A DNA stretch of 64,000 nucleotides from [Eubacterium] siraeum (GCA_025150425.1 CP102281.1:310001-374000); one strand, 5' to 3'. Shown: positions 41,873 to 51,792, counted from the first letter of the stretch. Notes: a model not told the origin generated them from the letters alone. Translations and numbers: made by a program.

Positions 41873-42271
41873 ATGAAAATTCTCAGAACAGTCGTTTCGG
41901 CAATAGTTGCCGCCGCAGGAGTATGGCTTTGCGTGGCACAGGACACTACGCTCGACAGACTTGACTTCTATATTTATTCGGTCTGCTCATCGCTACTGAT
42001 TACATTGGCTGTAGCTTTCGGCATATTTACATTTATAAAGCACAGCTTCGGACGGTTTATCGGCATTACTGTTGCCGTGAATGCCGCTATTTGCATATTC
42101 CACGCATATAAGTATCCGTACAACGTAATGAATGTCGGCGGTTTTGCGTCGCATTTTGAATGGTTCGCTTCGGCTCTGCCGTTCAATCTTCTTATTGCCG
42201 CAGTGGTGAGCGCAGTTTGCATACTGGGATACAAGCTCATCAACACTAAGCAAAGTAAAACGACAGTGTAA
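41873..42271 (+). CDS. Small four-helix membrane protein, unknown function
   Basis: I do not recognise this 132-residue protein. Four hydrophobic segments are seen, at about residues 5-22, 33-55, 60-80 and 98-120, with short loops; the third loop contains AYKYPYNVMNVGGFASHFEW. The C-terminus is basic (KLINTKQSKTTV), placing it inside. AGGAGG lies 9 bases before the ATG; an earlier in-frame ATG at 41846 overlaps that site. It has its own terminator, so it is monocistronic. Confidence 0.75.
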   Translation: MKILRTVVSAIVAAAGVWLCVAQDTTLDRLDFYIYSVCSSLLITLAVAFGIFTFIKHSFGRFIGITVAVNAAICIFHAYKYPYNVMNVGGFASHFEWFASALPFNLLIAAVVSAVCILGYKLINTKQSKTTV

Positions 42272-42285
42272 GTAAATATATTCCG

Positions 42286-42314
42286 ACAGCCGCAAATCTG
42301 CGGCTGTTATTTTT
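42286..42314 (+). terminator. Terminator after the small membrane protein gene
   Basis: A 9-bp stem ACAGCCGCA/TGCGGCTGT (42286-42294 with 42299-42307) is followed by TATTTTTT. Confidence 0.88.
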
Positions 42315-42435
42315 TGCAAAGTAATTTAATGAAAAAGCGGAAAAAGCTGTAAGCTGAAACGTGTGAAATATTTCATATTTTTTTGTATAAAGTTACAAAA
42401 AACTCTGTATTAAAGACGAAAATTAGGTATTATTG

Positions 42436-42464
42436 TTGACTTTATGCGTGAAATAATGTAAAAT
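42436..42464 (+). promoter_or_regulatory. Promoter of the EAL-HDOD/GGDEF pair
   Basis: TTGACT (42436-42441), 17 bases, TAAAAT (42459-42464), 36 bases before the GTG start. Confidence 0.8.
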
Positions 42465-42499
42465 TACTAAATAAGGATTAAAGCGAAGGAGAGATCTCT

Positions 42500-43720
42500 G
42501 TGGAGAACGTATTTTTTGCACGTCAACCGATACTGGATGTGAATAATAATACATACGGCTATGAACTGCTTTACAGAAATCAGCCCGGAGTAAACGCATA
42601 TACAGGAAACAACGGAGATGTAAGCACAGCAGATGTAATCAACAACGCATTTTTTGTCGACAATATAACAAGCGTTCTAGGCGGTAAAAAAGCATTCGTC
42701 AATTTTACGGGCAACCTCATAAAAAGAGGAGTGCCGAAGATGATCTCAAGCGATATACTCGTAGTCGAACTGCTTGAGAGCGTAATGGCAGACGCAGAAA
42801 TAATAAGGCGCTGTATAGAGCTTAAGAAGCTGGGATATATAATCGCTCTTGACGATTATGAATACGGCGAGAATACAAAGGCTCTGTTTGAGCTTGCCGA
42901 TATAATAAAGCTCGACTTCCACACCTCCCGTGAGGCAGTGGAACGCACAGCGGAAAAGTGTATAACATATAATAAGATAATGCTTGCCGAAAAGGTGGAA
43001 ACTCAGCTTGAGGTGGAATATGCCAAAAGGCTCGGCTGTACATATATGCAGGGCTATTTCTTCGCAAAGCCCCTGCTTATGACGCACAGGACAAATACGC
43101 CTATGGCAAAGACGTTCCTTCATATACTCGGTCTTGTATATTCGCCTGAGCCTGACTATGAAGAAATAGCGGCGGTCATTTCGACGGACGTTGTGCTGAC
43201 AATAAGACTGCTGAGGCTTATAAACGTAATGTACGGCAGTACGGGGAACAAGATTTCAACCATTCATCAGGCGCTTGTTCTGCTCGGCTTTGAAAAGCTG
43301 AAGGAATGGATATATCTTGTAGGTCTGCAAAGGCTGCAGAAGGATACCCCAGACGAGCTTATAAGGCTTGCGCTGTTCAGAGCGAAATTCTGTGAGAGCA
43401 TCTCAAAGGTAATGCCCGGACAGTTTATACACAGAAAAGAAATGTATCTTATGGGACTTATGTCGGTAGTGGCAGGTACGACCGATGAACGTGATATAGG
43501 AAACGTTATGAAGGAACTTCCGGTAACGGACGAAATAAAGAACGGTCTGCTGGGAGCGGACGGACTTTTCGGAGATGTGTTCAGGCTGGTAGTCGATTAC
43601 GAACACGCAAACTGGGACAAAGTGGAGGAGTTTGTCAAAAAATACAACGTTGACGCACAACAGCTTGCAAACGAATATGTACAGTGCGTCAGATTCATGC
43701 AACAATTTTATATAGGGTGA
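42500..43720 (+). CDS. EAL-HDOD domain signalling protein
   Basis: This 406-residue protein has a degenerate EAL domain (about 1-200) followed by an HDOD domain (about 205-400), the YuxH/CdgJ arrangement. In the EAL part the signature reads YELLYR, the metal-binding DDFG is replaced by DDYEYG, and LAEKVET and QGYFFAKP are kept, so c-di-GMP hydrolysis is doubtful and a binding or scaffold role more likely. In Vibrio such a protein (CdgJ) affects motility; that is family knowledge, not shown here. The start is GTG with GAAGGAGAG upstream. A GGDEF protein gene follows by 56 bases. Confidence 0.9.
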   Translation: MENVFFARQPILDVNNNTYGYELLYRNQPGVNAYTGNNGDVSTADVINNAFFVDNITSVLGGKKAFVNFTGNLIKRGVPKMISSDILVVELLESVMADAEIIRRCIELKKLGYIIALDDYEYGENTKALFELADIIKLDFHTSREAVERTAEKCITYNKIMLAEKVETQLEVEYAKRLGCTYMQGYFFAKPLLMTHRTNTPMAKTFLHILGLVYSPEPDYEEIAAVISTDVVLTIRLLRLINVMYGSTGNKISTIHQALVLLGFEKLKEWIYLVGLQRLQKDTPDELIRLALFRAKFCESISKVMPGQFIHRKEMYLMGLMSVVAGTTDERDIGNVMKELPVTDEIKNGLLGADGLFGDVFRLVVDYEHANWDKVEEFVKKYNVDAQQLANEYVQCVRFMQQFYIG

Positions 43721-43776
43721 AACGCAGATTATCTATTTTTACAATACAAAAAACTTTTCTATAACGGAGTGATAAC

Positions 43777-45135
43777 ATGGCTGAAAATAAATGCGCCGCA
43801 AGACTTGAGCCTTCGAACAGGGATATGAGCGAGCTTAAAAACCGCTTCAAGCCGGGATATGACTGGGAAACTATATGCTCTACAATGCTCGAACATCTTA
43901 TGTGCGGAGTTGCTATATATGAGCTTTGCCCAGACAGAGTAAGGTCGCTTTATTTCAACAAGAAATATTACGAGATGGTGGGCTACACAAAAGAGCAGTA
44001 TGAACAGTATGCAGACAGCGTTACCTCGACGCTTTACGGAGATTCGGCAGAGATAATCTTTGAAAAAGCCGGACGTTCGGTAAAGACCGGAGAAACATTC
44101 TATGCCGAATGCAAAGGCAGACGCTATGACGGCAGTGATATATGGGTGCTTGTCAAGGCAAAGCTGGTTGATTTTATAGAAAGCGAACACCCTGTATTTC
44201 TTGCAATTGTGCAGGATATGACCAACAGAAAACTGGCGGAATATGAGAATGCGGTAAATCTTGAGCGTTACCGTATACTTGAGGCGACTTCGAATGCAGT
44301 CACATTTGAATATGATATTCCCGATGATATTATGACTTTTTCGTACAGCGGAGGTAGGGCGGATTCGGCAAACCGCTCCATAAGCAACTATGCGGAGGTT
44401 TCAAAACGCACAAAGATTGTATATCCGGATGATGCGGCAAAGTTCTATGCGGCGCTGAAAAAGGCAAGCAAAAAGCCTGTAAGCTGTATGACGCTCGATT
44501 ACAGATCCACGATAATAGATCAGAACAGCTACCGCTGGGTAAGGACGTGTTATTCAAGCGTAGCGGATGCCAGCGGAAAGGTAATAAAAGTTCTCGGAAG
44601 AACACAGGATATAGACGATGAAAAGCGTGAGCAGCAGAGAATGATACAGCTGGTCGAGCTTGACAGCACAACGGGACTGCTGAACAAGCTGGCAACAACA
44701 AACCACATTCAGCGGCTCATCGGCGAAAAGACGAACGCAAAGAGCTTTTTCGCTATGCTTGATATAGACGATTTCAAGGCGTTCAACGATACCTACGGGC
44801 ACAGCTTCGGTGACGAGGTGCTGAGAACGGTAGGAAAACTGCTTTCGAGAAAGTTTCCGAATGCGGTTGTCGGAAGGTTCGGCGGAGATGAATTTATCGT
44901 GTTCACCAGAGGCACGAGTGAATCTACCGTTGTGGACGAGTTCGAAGATTTCCTTGAGGTGTCGGGAAAGGCTGAGATAGGCGGCAAGAGGTATACGATA
45001 AAGTGCAGTGTAGGTATAGCGTGGAGCGAATCGGACGATGTTGACTATGCACAATATTTCGATGAGGCGGACGAACAGCTTTACAGGGCTAAAAAGGAAG
45101 GAAAACACCGCATCTGCCGCAAGAAAATCGTTTAA
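43777..45135 (+). CDS. PAS-GGDEF diguanylate cyclase
   Basis: This 452-residue soluble protein has two PAS-like sensor domains (about residues 30-145 and 155-280; MVGYTKEQYEQY in the first and SYRWVRTCYSSV in the second) and a GGDEF domain (about 285-450). The catalytic motif is intact in GRFGGDEFIVF, and DIDDFKAFNDTYGH provides the substrate-binding residues. No RxxD inhibitory site precedes GGDEF, so product feedback of the usual type is not expected. No membrane segments are present. It should make c-di-GMP. It is probably co-transcribed with the EAL-HDOD gene. No terminator was recognised after it. Confidence 0.92.
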   Translation: MAENKCAARLEPSNRDMSELKNRFKPGYDWETICSTMLEHLMCGVAIYELCPDRVRSLYFNKKYYEMVGYTKEQYEQYADSVTSTLYGDSAEIIFEKAGRSVKTGETFYAECKGRRYDGSDIWVLVKAKLVDFIESEHPVFLAIVQDMTNRKLAEYENAVNLERYRILEATSNAVTFEYDIPDDIMTFSYSGGRADSANRSISNYAEVSKRTKIVYPDDAAKFYAALKKASKKPVSCMTLDYRSTIIDQNSYRWVRTCYSSVADASGKVIKVLGRTQDIDDEKREQQRMIQLVELDSTTGLLNKLATTNHIQRLIGEKTNAKSFFAMLDIDDFKAFNDTYGHSFGDEVLRTVGKLLSRKFPNAVVGRFGGDEFIVFTRGTSESTVVDEFEDFLEVSGKAEIGGKRYTIKCSVGIAWSESDDVDYAQYFDEADEQLYRAKKEGKHRICRKKIV

Positions 45136-45190
45136 AATTACCGAAAACTTTGAAAAACGGCTTGTTTACGGCAAAATAACGTAATTTTGC

Positions 45191-45219
45191 TTGACAACGG
45201 GCATAATATGTGATATACT
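45191..45219 (+). promoter_or_regulatory. Promoter of the rimP-nusA-infB operon
   Basis: TTGACA (45191-45196), 17 bases, TATACT (45214-45219). The leader is about 95 bases. Confidence 0.9.
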
Positions 45220-45241
45220 TACTTAAAGTAGAATATGGTAG

Positions 45242-45272
45242 GCTAAAGACTGAGTTCATCTCGGTCTTTAGC
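45242..45272 (+). promoter_or_regulatory. Leader hairpin before rimP
   Basis: A 13-bp stem with one G-U pair (45242-45254 with 45260-45272) and a 5-base loop, without a clean T-run, lies in the leader of the rimP-nusA operon. Similar leader hairpins occur in other bacteria; a role in NusA feedback or attenuation is inference. Confidence 0.6.
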
Positions 45273-45320
45273 TTATATATAGGGCTTTTTACGGCTCTTG
45301 TCTGAAAGGAGGCTTTCAAA

Positions 45321-45812
45321 GTGCCGAAGGAAAAAGGCGGCAAGAAGAATCAGGCGGAAACGGTCGAGAGAATTACCGAGCAGAAGGTTCTGCCGATAAT
45401 CGAGAGATACGGCTATGAGCTGTGGGACGTTATCTTTGAAAAAGAGGGTGCCATGTGGTATCTGAAGGTGCTTTTCGACAAAGCGGACGGAGGAATAGAC
45501 GACGTTGAATGCGAGGAAATAACAGAACCGCTGAACAAGGCTGTCGATACGCTGTCGTGCATTGACCTTGTGGACGTTTTCGAGGTGGGCTCGCCGGGGC
45601 TTGACAGACAGCTCAGAAAGCCTTTCCACTTTGTGAAGATGAAGGGCGAAAAGATAAAGGTGACCGTGCGTGACGAAAACGGAAAGACGGCGTATTATTC
45701 GGGCGTTCTCGGAGATTACGATGAAAATTCGGGCGAATTCACTGTACAGACAGATGACGGCGAAATGAAGTTCAATGCCGCTAAGTGCAGAAGAATTGCC
45801 CTTGACGCATAA
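45321..45812 (+). CDS. rimP: Ribosome maturation factor RimP
   Basis: This 163-residue protein assists 30S subunit maturation. The N-terminal alpha/beta domain contains YGYELWDVIFEKEGAMWYLKVLFDK (nt about 45408-45482) and the conserved VDVFEVGSPGLDRQLRKPFHF block (nt about 45571-45633); the C-terminal SH3-like barrel includes KIKVTVRDE. The start is GTG with a strong AAAGGAGG. It is the first gene of the operon, as in B. subtilis (ylxS). Confidence 0.95.
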   Translation: MPKEKGGKKNQAETVERITEQKVLPIIERYGYELWDVIFEKEGAMWYLKVLFDKADGGIDDVECEEITEPLNKAVDTLSCIDLVDVFEVGSPGLDRQLRKPFHFVKMKGEKIKVTVRDENGKTAYYSGVLGDYDENSGEFTVQTDDGEMKFNAAKCRRIALDA

Positions 45813-45840
45813 AAAATAATTAACGGAGGAATTATTAAAA

Positions 45841-46953
45841 ATGGCTAACAGCAACACAACGGAGCTTTTTGAGGCTCTGACATTGCTTGCAAAGGAGAAG
45901 GGGATTGACCCCGCTGTGCTGATAGAGAAGATACAGACAGCACTTGTTATCGCTATCAAGAAGGAATATCCCAGAAGCGAGAATATCAAGTTTGATATTG
46001 ATATTGCTAAGGGCAAGTTTGATGTGGCTATCCAGAAGGAAGTTGCCGCAGAGGTCGAGGACGATGCAAACCAGATCTCTATGGAGGAGGCAAAGACCCA
46101 CACCCGCAGAAAGCTGGAATACGGCGATATTGTAGCGATAAAGCTGGATACACAGCATTTCGGCAGAATTGCCGCACAGACGGCAAAGCAGGTCATCAAG
46201 CAGGGTCTTAAGGAGATAGAGCGTGAACAGCTCGTTGCTCAGTGGGGCGGTCTTCAGGACGAGGCGGTAACTGTTACCGTACTCAAGACAGAGCCGAGAA
46301 CAGGCAACGCTACCGTAAACCTCAACGGAAACGAAGTACCGCTGTTCAGAAGCGAGCAGATACCCGGCGAGGTACTAAGGCCCGGCGATATGGTCAAGGT
46401 TTATGTTTCCGGTGTTTCCGCAACAGACCACAGACCCATGCTCAAGATTTCAAGAGTGAACAAGGAGCTTGTAAAGCGTCTGTTTGAGAGCGAAGTACCC
46501 GAAATATATGACGGTACCGTTGAGATTAAGGCTATCAGCCGTGAGGCAGGCTCACGCTCAAAGGTTGCGGTTATAAGCAACAACCCCGATGTTGACGCAC
46601 TCGGTGCGTGCATAGGCCCCGGCAGACAGCGTATCAGCAAGGTATGTGCCGAGCTTGGCGGAGAGAAGATGGACGTTGTATTCTACAGCGAAAAGCCTGA
46701 GGAATTCATCGCACAGGCGCTCAAGCCCAGCGATGTTATCAGAGTAGAGATACCCGACCCCGAGGTAAAGGCTTGTACGGCTATCGTTCCCGACAACCAG
46801 CTTTCACTTGCTATAGGCAACAAGGGTCAGAATGCGAAGCTCGCCGCAAAGCTCACAGGCTTCAAGATAGACATACGCCCCGAAAGCGGCTTCTATGAAG
46901 GAATAGAGAGCAAGCAGGAAAAGGCCGAGGAAGAAGCTCAGGCTGAGGAATAA
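45841..46953 (+). CDS. nusA: Transcription termination/antitermination factor NusA
   Basis: This 370-residue protein binds RNA polymerase through its N-terminal domain (1-125), then has an S1 domain (about 135-200, RPGDMVKVYVSGVS) and two KH domains (VDALGACIGPGRQRISKV and QLSLAIGNKGQNAKLAAKLTG). The C-terminal acidic repeats of E. coli NusA are absent, typical for Firmicutes; an acidic tail of about 20 residues ends it. It modulates pausing and termination. CGGAGG precedes the ATG. Confidence 0.97.
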   Translation: MANSNTTELFEALTLLAKEKGIDPAVLIEKIQTALVIAIKKEYPRSENIKFDIDIAKGKFDVAIQKEVAAEVEDDANQISMEEAKTHTRRKLEYGDIVAIKLDTQHFGRIAAQTAKQVIKQGLKEIEREQLVAQWGGLQDEAVTVTVLKTEPRTGNATVNLNGNEVPLFRSEQIPGEVLRPGDMVKVYVSGVSATDHRPMLKISRVNKELVKRLFESEVPEIYDGTVEIKAISREAGSRSKVAVISNNPDVDALGACIGPGRQRISKVCAELGGEKMDVVFYSEKPEEFIAQALKPSDVIRVEIPDPEVKACTAIVPDNQLSLAIGNKGQNAKLAAKLTGFKIDIRPESGFYEGIESKQEKAEEEAQAEE

Positions 46954-46980
46954 AAACCCTTTACGAAAGGATGGATCGCT

Positions 46981-47256
46981 TTGGCAGTTAAAAAGATACC
47001 GATGAGAAAATGTGCGGGCTGTGAGGAAATGAAAGAGAAAAAACAGCTTGTAAGAGTTGTCCGTACTCCCGAGGGAGAGTTTGTACTCGACTTCACGGGT
47101 AAGAAATCCGGACGGGGAGTGTATGTCTGCAAGAGCCGCAGCTGTCTTGAGGCAGCACAGAAAAAACATGGGCTTGAACGCTCTCTGAAATGTGCGGTAC
47201 CGCAGGAGATATATCTTGAACTGCTGAAAAGCATCGGAGAAAGCGACGGTGAGTAA
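46981..47256 (+). CDS. ylxR: YlxR-family RNase P modulator/nucleoid protein
   Basis: This 91-residue basic protein has RKCAGCEEMKEKKQLVRVVR near the start, GKKSGRGVYVCKSRSCLEAA in the middle, and conserved Cys pairs. YlxR proteins have been linked to RNase P and to gene regulation. The start is TTG preceded by AAAGGATGG; the first in-frame ATG would remove the first seven residues. It sits between nusA and ylxQ as in B. subtilis. Confidence 0.93.
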   Translation: MAVKKIPMRKCAGCEEMKEKKQLVRVVRTPEGEFVLDFTGKKSGRGVYVCKSRSCLEAAQKKHGLERSLKCAVPQEIYLELLKSIGESDGE

Positions 47257-47261
47257 CGGCA

Positions 47262-47567
47262 ATGAATTTTTTAAGTACGCTCGGTCTTTGCAGAAAGTCC
47301 GGACGTCTGATACACGGGTTTGATCCTGTTTGTGAGGAGCTTAAAAACCCGAAATCGAAAATTGCGGGAGTTATTCTCGCAAGCGACGTATCGGAGAAAA
47401 CACAGAAGGAAATGCGTTTTTTCTGCGATAAATACAGTGCCCTGCTGTCGCAGTGCGATTGTACGATGGACGAAATCAAGTCGGTCCTCGGAAAACGCAC
47501 GGGAGTGCTTGCCGTTCTCAATGAAGGCTTATACGCAAGCCTTACGGGCGAGCATAAAGGGAAATAA
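47262..47567 (+). CDS. ylxQ: L7Ae-family RNA-binding protein YlxQ
   Basis: This 101-residue protein belongs to the L7Ae/L30e/S12e family and begins MNFLSTLGLCRKSGRLIHGFD. The RNA-contact block is GVILASDVSEKTQKE, and GVLAVLNEGLYASL ends the fold. It likely binds kink-turn RNA. It follows ylxR by five bases. Confidence 0.9.
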   Translation: MNFLSTLGLCRKSGRLIHGFDPVCEELKNPKSKIAGVILASDVSEKTQKEMRFFCDKYSALLSQCDCTMDEIKSVLGKRTGVLAVLNEGLYASLTGEHKGK

Positions 47568-47626
47568 GCGGTACACCCGATTTATATATACAATACTAAA
47601 TCTGACATAAAAAAGGGGATCAGTGA

Positions 47627-50443
47627 ATGGATAAAAAATATCGTGTAAACGAGTTGGCAAAGGATCTTAATATTCCTGTAAGTGAAATTACGGATGTGGT
47701 ACAGGAGTATTTCGGAGTACAGAAGAAATCGCAGGCTTCGCTTTCTGAGGATGAGCTGTCTGTTGTTCTCGAAAAGTATTCTCAGAGCAACCAGGTGAAG
47801 AATTTCAATTCATATTTCGCTTCGGCAAGCAAGCCCAAGACGGAAAAGAAGGAAGAAAAGCCGGCAGAAAAGCCTGCAAAGAAGGCTGAGAAGAAGCTCG
47901 AACCCAACAAGGAAGCCGACAAGGCTGAAAAGGTACAGGCAAAGCCCGAAACAAAAACAGAGGCTAAGCCCGAAGCAAAGCCTGAAATAAAGACAGAAAC
48001 AAAGTCTGAAGCAAAGTCCGAGATAAAGGCAGAATCAAAGCCCGAAGCAAAGAGCGACAAGCCTGCAGACAGAAAGCCTATGGGCGACCGTAACGACAGA
48101 AAGTCTTACGGCGACAGACAGCAGGGCGACAGAAAGCCCTACGGCGACAGACAGCAGGGCGACAGAAAGCCCTACGGTGACAGACAGCAGGGTGACAGAA
48201 AGCCTTACGGTGACAAACAGCAGGGCGACAGAAAGCCTTACGGCGACAGACAGCAGGGTGACAGAAAGCCTTACGGCGACAGACAGCAGGGTGACAGAAA
48301 GCCCTACGGCGACAGAAGAAACGATACCAGAAATGACCGCAGGGATACTAAGCCTGCACAGCAGACAGCTCCGGCACAGCCTGTTATCGACCTTGCAAAT
48401 ATCAAGACAAACGCACCTCCCACAAAGCACGTCAAGGGTGAGGCTGTACAGAGAGGCGAGCAGGTCACAAAGCACGTTGACACAAGGGGCAGTTATGTAA
48501 ACCTTGATAAGTACAACGAGAAGTATGAAACCATAGCTTCGACCGAGAGCGGCAACAGACGTCAGAATGACGCTTATACAAAGAAGCAGAAGATAAGCCA
48601 GAAGTCGCAGAAGGGCAAGCAGCAGTTCAGCAAGAAGAAGGAAACCGAGGCTCAGAAGCTGAAGCGTCTTGAGCTTGAAAAGGCAAGAAAGAAACAGCTC
48701 GAGATACAGGTTCCCGATGAGATAGTCGTATCGGAGCTTGCGTCACGTCTTAAGGTCACAGCCGCAGACGTTATAAAGAAGCTGTTCAGTCTGGGCGTAA
48801 TGGTTACTATCAACCAGTCGGTCGATTATGATACGGCTTGTATCGTAGCGGAAGAATTCGGTGCAAAGGTTACCAAGGAAGTTGTAGTTTCCATCGAAGA
48901 ACGTCTGTTTGAAGAGGTAGAGGATACAGAGGAGAACTTACAGCCCCGTTCACCCGTTGTTGTTGTTATGGGACACGTTGATCACGGTAAGACATCGCTC
49001 CTCGACAGAATCAGACACGCTAACGTTACGTCCGGCGAAGCAGGCGGTATCACACAGCATATCGGTGCTTACAGGGTAAAGGCAGGCGGCAGGGATATTA
49101 CATTCCTTGACACACCCGGACACGAGGCGTTCACCGCTATGCGTGCAAGAGGTGCGCTGGCTACGGATATAGCGATACTCGTTGTTGCCGCAGACGACGG
49201 CATTATGCCTCAGACGGTAGAAGCGATAAATCACGCAAAGGCTGCAAACCTTTCGATAATAGTTGCGATAAACAAGATGGATAAGCCTACGGCAAATCCC
49301 GACAAGGTAAAGCAGGAGCTTACCGAGCATGGTCTTGTATGCGAAGAATGGGGCGGCGATGTAATCTGCGTTCCCGTATCGGCAAAGACAGGCGAGGGCA
49401 TTGACGAGCTTCTCGAAATGGTAAACCTCACGGCAGATGTCCTTGAGCTTAAGGCTAACCCCGACAGACTTGCAAAGGGCGTTGTTATTGAGGCAAGAAT
49501 CGACAAGGGCAGAGGTCCTATCGCAACCGTTCTTGTACAGTCGGGTACTCTTCACACAGGCGATACAATAATCGCAGGTACTGCTGTAGGCCGTGTGCGT
49601 GTAATGCGTGACGACAAGGGCAAAGCGGTAAAGGAAGCAGGTCCTTCTGTTCCCGTTGAGATAATGGGTCTTGCGGAAGTACCGAGCGCAGGCGACGATT
49701 TTGCGGCTGTTGAAGACGAAAAGCTCGCAAGAGAGCTTGTTGAAAAGAGAAAGTTTGACGCTAAGGAAGAACAGTTCAAACTCTATAAGAAGGTCAGCCT
49801 TGATAATCTGTTCTCACAGATCGAAGAAGGTTCAATGAAGAAGCTCCCCATCATAGTAAAGGCAGACGTACAGGGTTCTGTAGAAGCTGTTTCACAGTCA
49901 CTGTCAAAGCTGTCAAACGAGGAAGTAAAGGTAGAAGTAATTCACGGTGCGGTAGGTGCCGTAACAGAAAGCGACGTTATGCTTGCAAAGGCATCGGGCG
50001 CTATCATAGTAGGCTTTAACGTAAGACCTAACCCTGCGGCTGCAGACAACGCAAAGCGTGACGGTGTCGATATAAGACTCTACAGAGTAATATATGACGC
50101 AATAGAAGAAATCGAAACAGCCATGAAGGGTATGCTTGCGCCCAAGTACAGAGAAGTTGATACAGGACGTGTTGAGGTAAGACAGGTAATGAAGCTGTCG
50201 AGCGTCGGCGTGGTAGCAGGCTCTTATGTACTTGACGGTAAGGTACAGAGAAACGGCGAGGTAAGAGTTGTCCGTGACGGCATAATCGTTGCTGTTGACA
50301 AGATAGCAGGCTTACGTCGTTTCAAGGACGATGTGAAGGAAGTAGCCGCAGGCTACGAGTGCGGTATCACGCTTGAAAAGTTCACCGACATAAAGGACGG
50401 CGATATATTCGAGGCGTTTGTTACCGAGGAGTACAGAGATTAA
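47627..50443 (+). CDS. infB: Translation initiation factor IF-2
   Basis: This 938-residue GTPase delivers initiator tRNA to the ribosome. The N-terminal IF2_N module ([16 protein letters not shown]) is followed by a Lys/Glu/Ala/Pro-rich linker, then six tandem copies of an 11-residue unit ([11 protein letters not shown]) encoded at 48107-48304. A second IF2_N module comes next ([20 protein letters not shown]). The G domain shows [12 protein letters not shown] (G1), [10 protein letters not shown] (G2), DTPGHEAF (G3), NKMD (G4) and SAKTGEG (G5). Domains II to IV follow. The linker is longer than in B. subtilis IF-2. The stop overlaps the rbfA start (TAATG). Confidence 0.97.
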   Translation: MDKKYRVNELAKDLNIPVSEITDVVQEYFGVQKKSQASLSEDELSVVLEKYSQSNQVKNFNSYFASASKPKTEKKEEKPAEKPAKKAEKKLEPNKEADKAEKVQAKPETKTEAKPEAKPEIKTETKSEAKSEIKAESKPEAKSDKPADRKPMGDRNDRKSYGDRQQGDRKPYGDRQQGDRKPYGDRQQGDRKPYGDKQQGDRKPYGDRQQGDRKPYGDRQQGDRKPYGDRRNDTRNDRRDTKPAQQTAPAQPVIDLANIKTNAPPTKHVKGEAVQRGEQVTKHVDTRGSYVNLDKYNEKYETIASTESGNRRQNDAYTKKQKISQKSQKGKQQFSKKKETEAQKLKRLELEKARKKQLEIQVPDEIVVSELASRLKVTAADVIKKLFSLGVMVTINQSVDYDTACIVAEEFGAKVTKEVVVSIEERLFEEVEDTEENLQPRSPVVVVMGHVDHGKTSLLDRIRHANVTSGEAGGITQHIGAYRVKAGGRDITFLDTPGHEAFTAMRARGALATDIAILVVAADDGIMPQTVEAINHAKAANLSIIVAINKMDKPTANPDKVKQELTEHGLVCEEWGGDVICVPVSAKTGEGIDELLEMVNLTADVLELKANPDRLAKGVVIEARIDKGRGPIATVLVQSGTLHTGDTIIAGTAVGRVRVMRDDKGKAVKEAGPSVPVEIMGLAEVPSAGDDFAAVEDEKLARELVEKRKFDAKEEQFKLYKKVSLDNLFSQIEEGSMKKLPIIVKADVQGSVEAVSQSLSKLSNEEVKVEVIHGAVGAVTESDVMLAKASGAIIVGFNVRPNPAAADNAKRDGVDIRLYRVIYDAIEEIETAMKGMLAPKYREVDTGRVEVRQVMKLSSVGVVAGSYVLDGKVQRNGEVRVVRDGIIVAVDKIAGLRRFKDDVKEVAAGYECGITLEKFTDIKDGDIFEAFVTEEYRD
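48107..48304 (+). repeat. Six 33-bp tandem repeats inside infB
   Basis: Six in-frame 33-base units encode [11 protein letters not shown] (one unit has K for R). A partial seventh follows. Third-base differences between units show some age. Confidence 0.97.
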
Positions 50444-50823
50444 TGGCAAATTTCAATACAGCAAGACTTGCGGAGGATATAAAACGTGAGATCTCCACAG
50501 CTATGCGTGATATAAAGGACGGCGCTGTAGTAAAGGCGATGGTCGGTGTGTCACGCTGTGAGCTGACAAGCGATCTGTCCTACTGCAAGGTTTATATCAC
50601 AACGCTTGAGGGCGGCGACACCACGAAAAATGTCGCCGAGCATCTCAAGAAGGCAGAGGGCTTCTTTAAAAGAAGAATCAACGAGCGTGTGAAGATGCGC
50701 AAGCTGCCTCAGCTGATATTTGTGCCGGATAATTCGATGGATTATTACGAGCATATCAGCGAGGTGATAAGCAAACTGCCGAAACCTGCCGAACCCGATG
50801 ATAACGGCGATGACGAAAGGTAA
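50443..50823 (+). CDS. rbfA: Ribosome-binding factor A
   Basis: This 126-residue KH-fold protein needed for late 30S maturation has LAEDIKREISTAMRDIKD near the start, SRCELTSDLSYCKVYITTL and RKLPQLIFVPDNSMDYYEHI. It overlaps the infB stop by one base. The C-terminus is acidic (PDDNGDDER). Confidence 0.95.
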   Translation: MANFNTARLAEDIKREISTAMRDIKDGAVVKAMVGVSRCELTSDLSYCKVYITTLEGGDTTKNVAEHLKKAEGFFKRRINERVKMRKLPQLIFVPDNSMDYYEHISEVISKLPKPAEPDDNGDDER

Positions 50824-50829
50824 ACAATA

Positions 50830-51792
50830 ATGATAACAGACGTTAAAAAAGCGGCAGAACTACTGAAAAGCAACGATGATTTTCTGATACTGTCACATGC
50901 CAACCCCGACGGAGATACACTGGGCTGTGCTTACGGCCTTTGCGGTATGCTTCAGAAGATGGGTAAACGGGCAAAGGTTATGTGTGCGGATGAAATAGCG
51001 CCCCGTATGGAGTTTCTGCGTGATACGGTGATACAGCAGAACTTTGAGGAAAAGACCATAGTGAGCGTTGACGTTGCCGACAGAAAACTGCTCGGCGACC
51101 TTGACGCAGTATACGGCGGCAGGATATTCCTTGCGATAGACCACCACGAGAGCAGACAGGAGTTTGCAAAATATACTCTTGTAGATTCCGATGCGGCTGC
51201 GGCTTGCGAACTTATTTTTCAGATAGCGGAGGAAATGAATGCACAGCTTGACGGTGAGATTGCGTCCTGCCTTTACACAGGACTTGCAACCGACACGGGC
51301 TGCTTCAAGTATTCCAACACGACAAGCAGAACGCACATAATAGCCGCTAAGCTGATGGCTTATGAGTTTGATGTTTCCGGCATCAATTACAAGCTGTTTG
51401 ATATGAAGTCAAAGGGCAGGCTGGAGCTTGAACAGGCGATAACGCAGGGAATGGAATTCTTCTGTGACGACAGGGTTGCGGTAGTATGGCTGACAACGGA
51501 GCTTATGGATCGCTTTAATGGCAGAGTTGACAGCGAGGACTTCAATGGTCTTGCAAGCCTTCCCCGTCAGGTAGAGGGCGTAATTATCGGCGCTACCGTA
51601 AAGCAGAAGGGTCCTGCTACGTTCAAGATCTCTGTCAGAACGGCAGAGCCGATAAACGCAGGAAGCGTGTGCGCCCTGTTCGGCGGCGGCGGTCACGCCA
51701 GAGCCGCAGGCTGTACCATAGAGGGCAGTATAGAGTTTGTGAAAGCAAAGCTGCTGCCTGTATTTGAAAAGGCGCTGAAAGCAAATGAATGA
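50830..51792 (+). CDS. nrnA: DHH/DHHA1 phosphoesterase, NrnA-like
   Basis: This 320-residue cytoplasmic phosphoesterase degrades short oligonucleotides (nanoRNA) and often pAp; some relatives cleave c-di-AMP or pGpG. The DHH domain has SHANPDGDTLG, SVDVADR and AIDHHES; the DHHA1 domain has GGGGHARAAG near residue 285. Metal ligands all appear present. It is located between rbfA and truB as in many Firmicutes. Its stop overlaps the truB start. Confidence 0.93.
   Translation: MITDVKKAAELLKSNDDFLILSHANPDGDTLGCAYGLCGMLQKMGKRAKVMCADEIAPRMEFLRDTVIQQNFEEKTIVSVDVADRKLLGDLDAVYGGRIFLAIDHHESRQEFAKYTLVDSDAAAACELIFQIAEEMNAQLDGEIASCLYTGLATDTGCFKYSNTTSRTHIIAAKLMAYEFDVSGINYKLFDMKSKGRLELEQAITQGMEFFCDDRVAVVWLTTELMDRFNGRVDSEDFNGLASLPRQVEGVIIGATVKQKGPATFKISVRTAEPINAGSVCALFGGGGHARAAGCTIEGSIEFVKAKLLPVFEKALKANE

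Noticed and set aside
48107-48304. Regular 33-bp repeats as a possible CRISPR array
   Set aside because: The repeats are directly adjacent without spacers, in frame in infB, and encode a peptide repeat.
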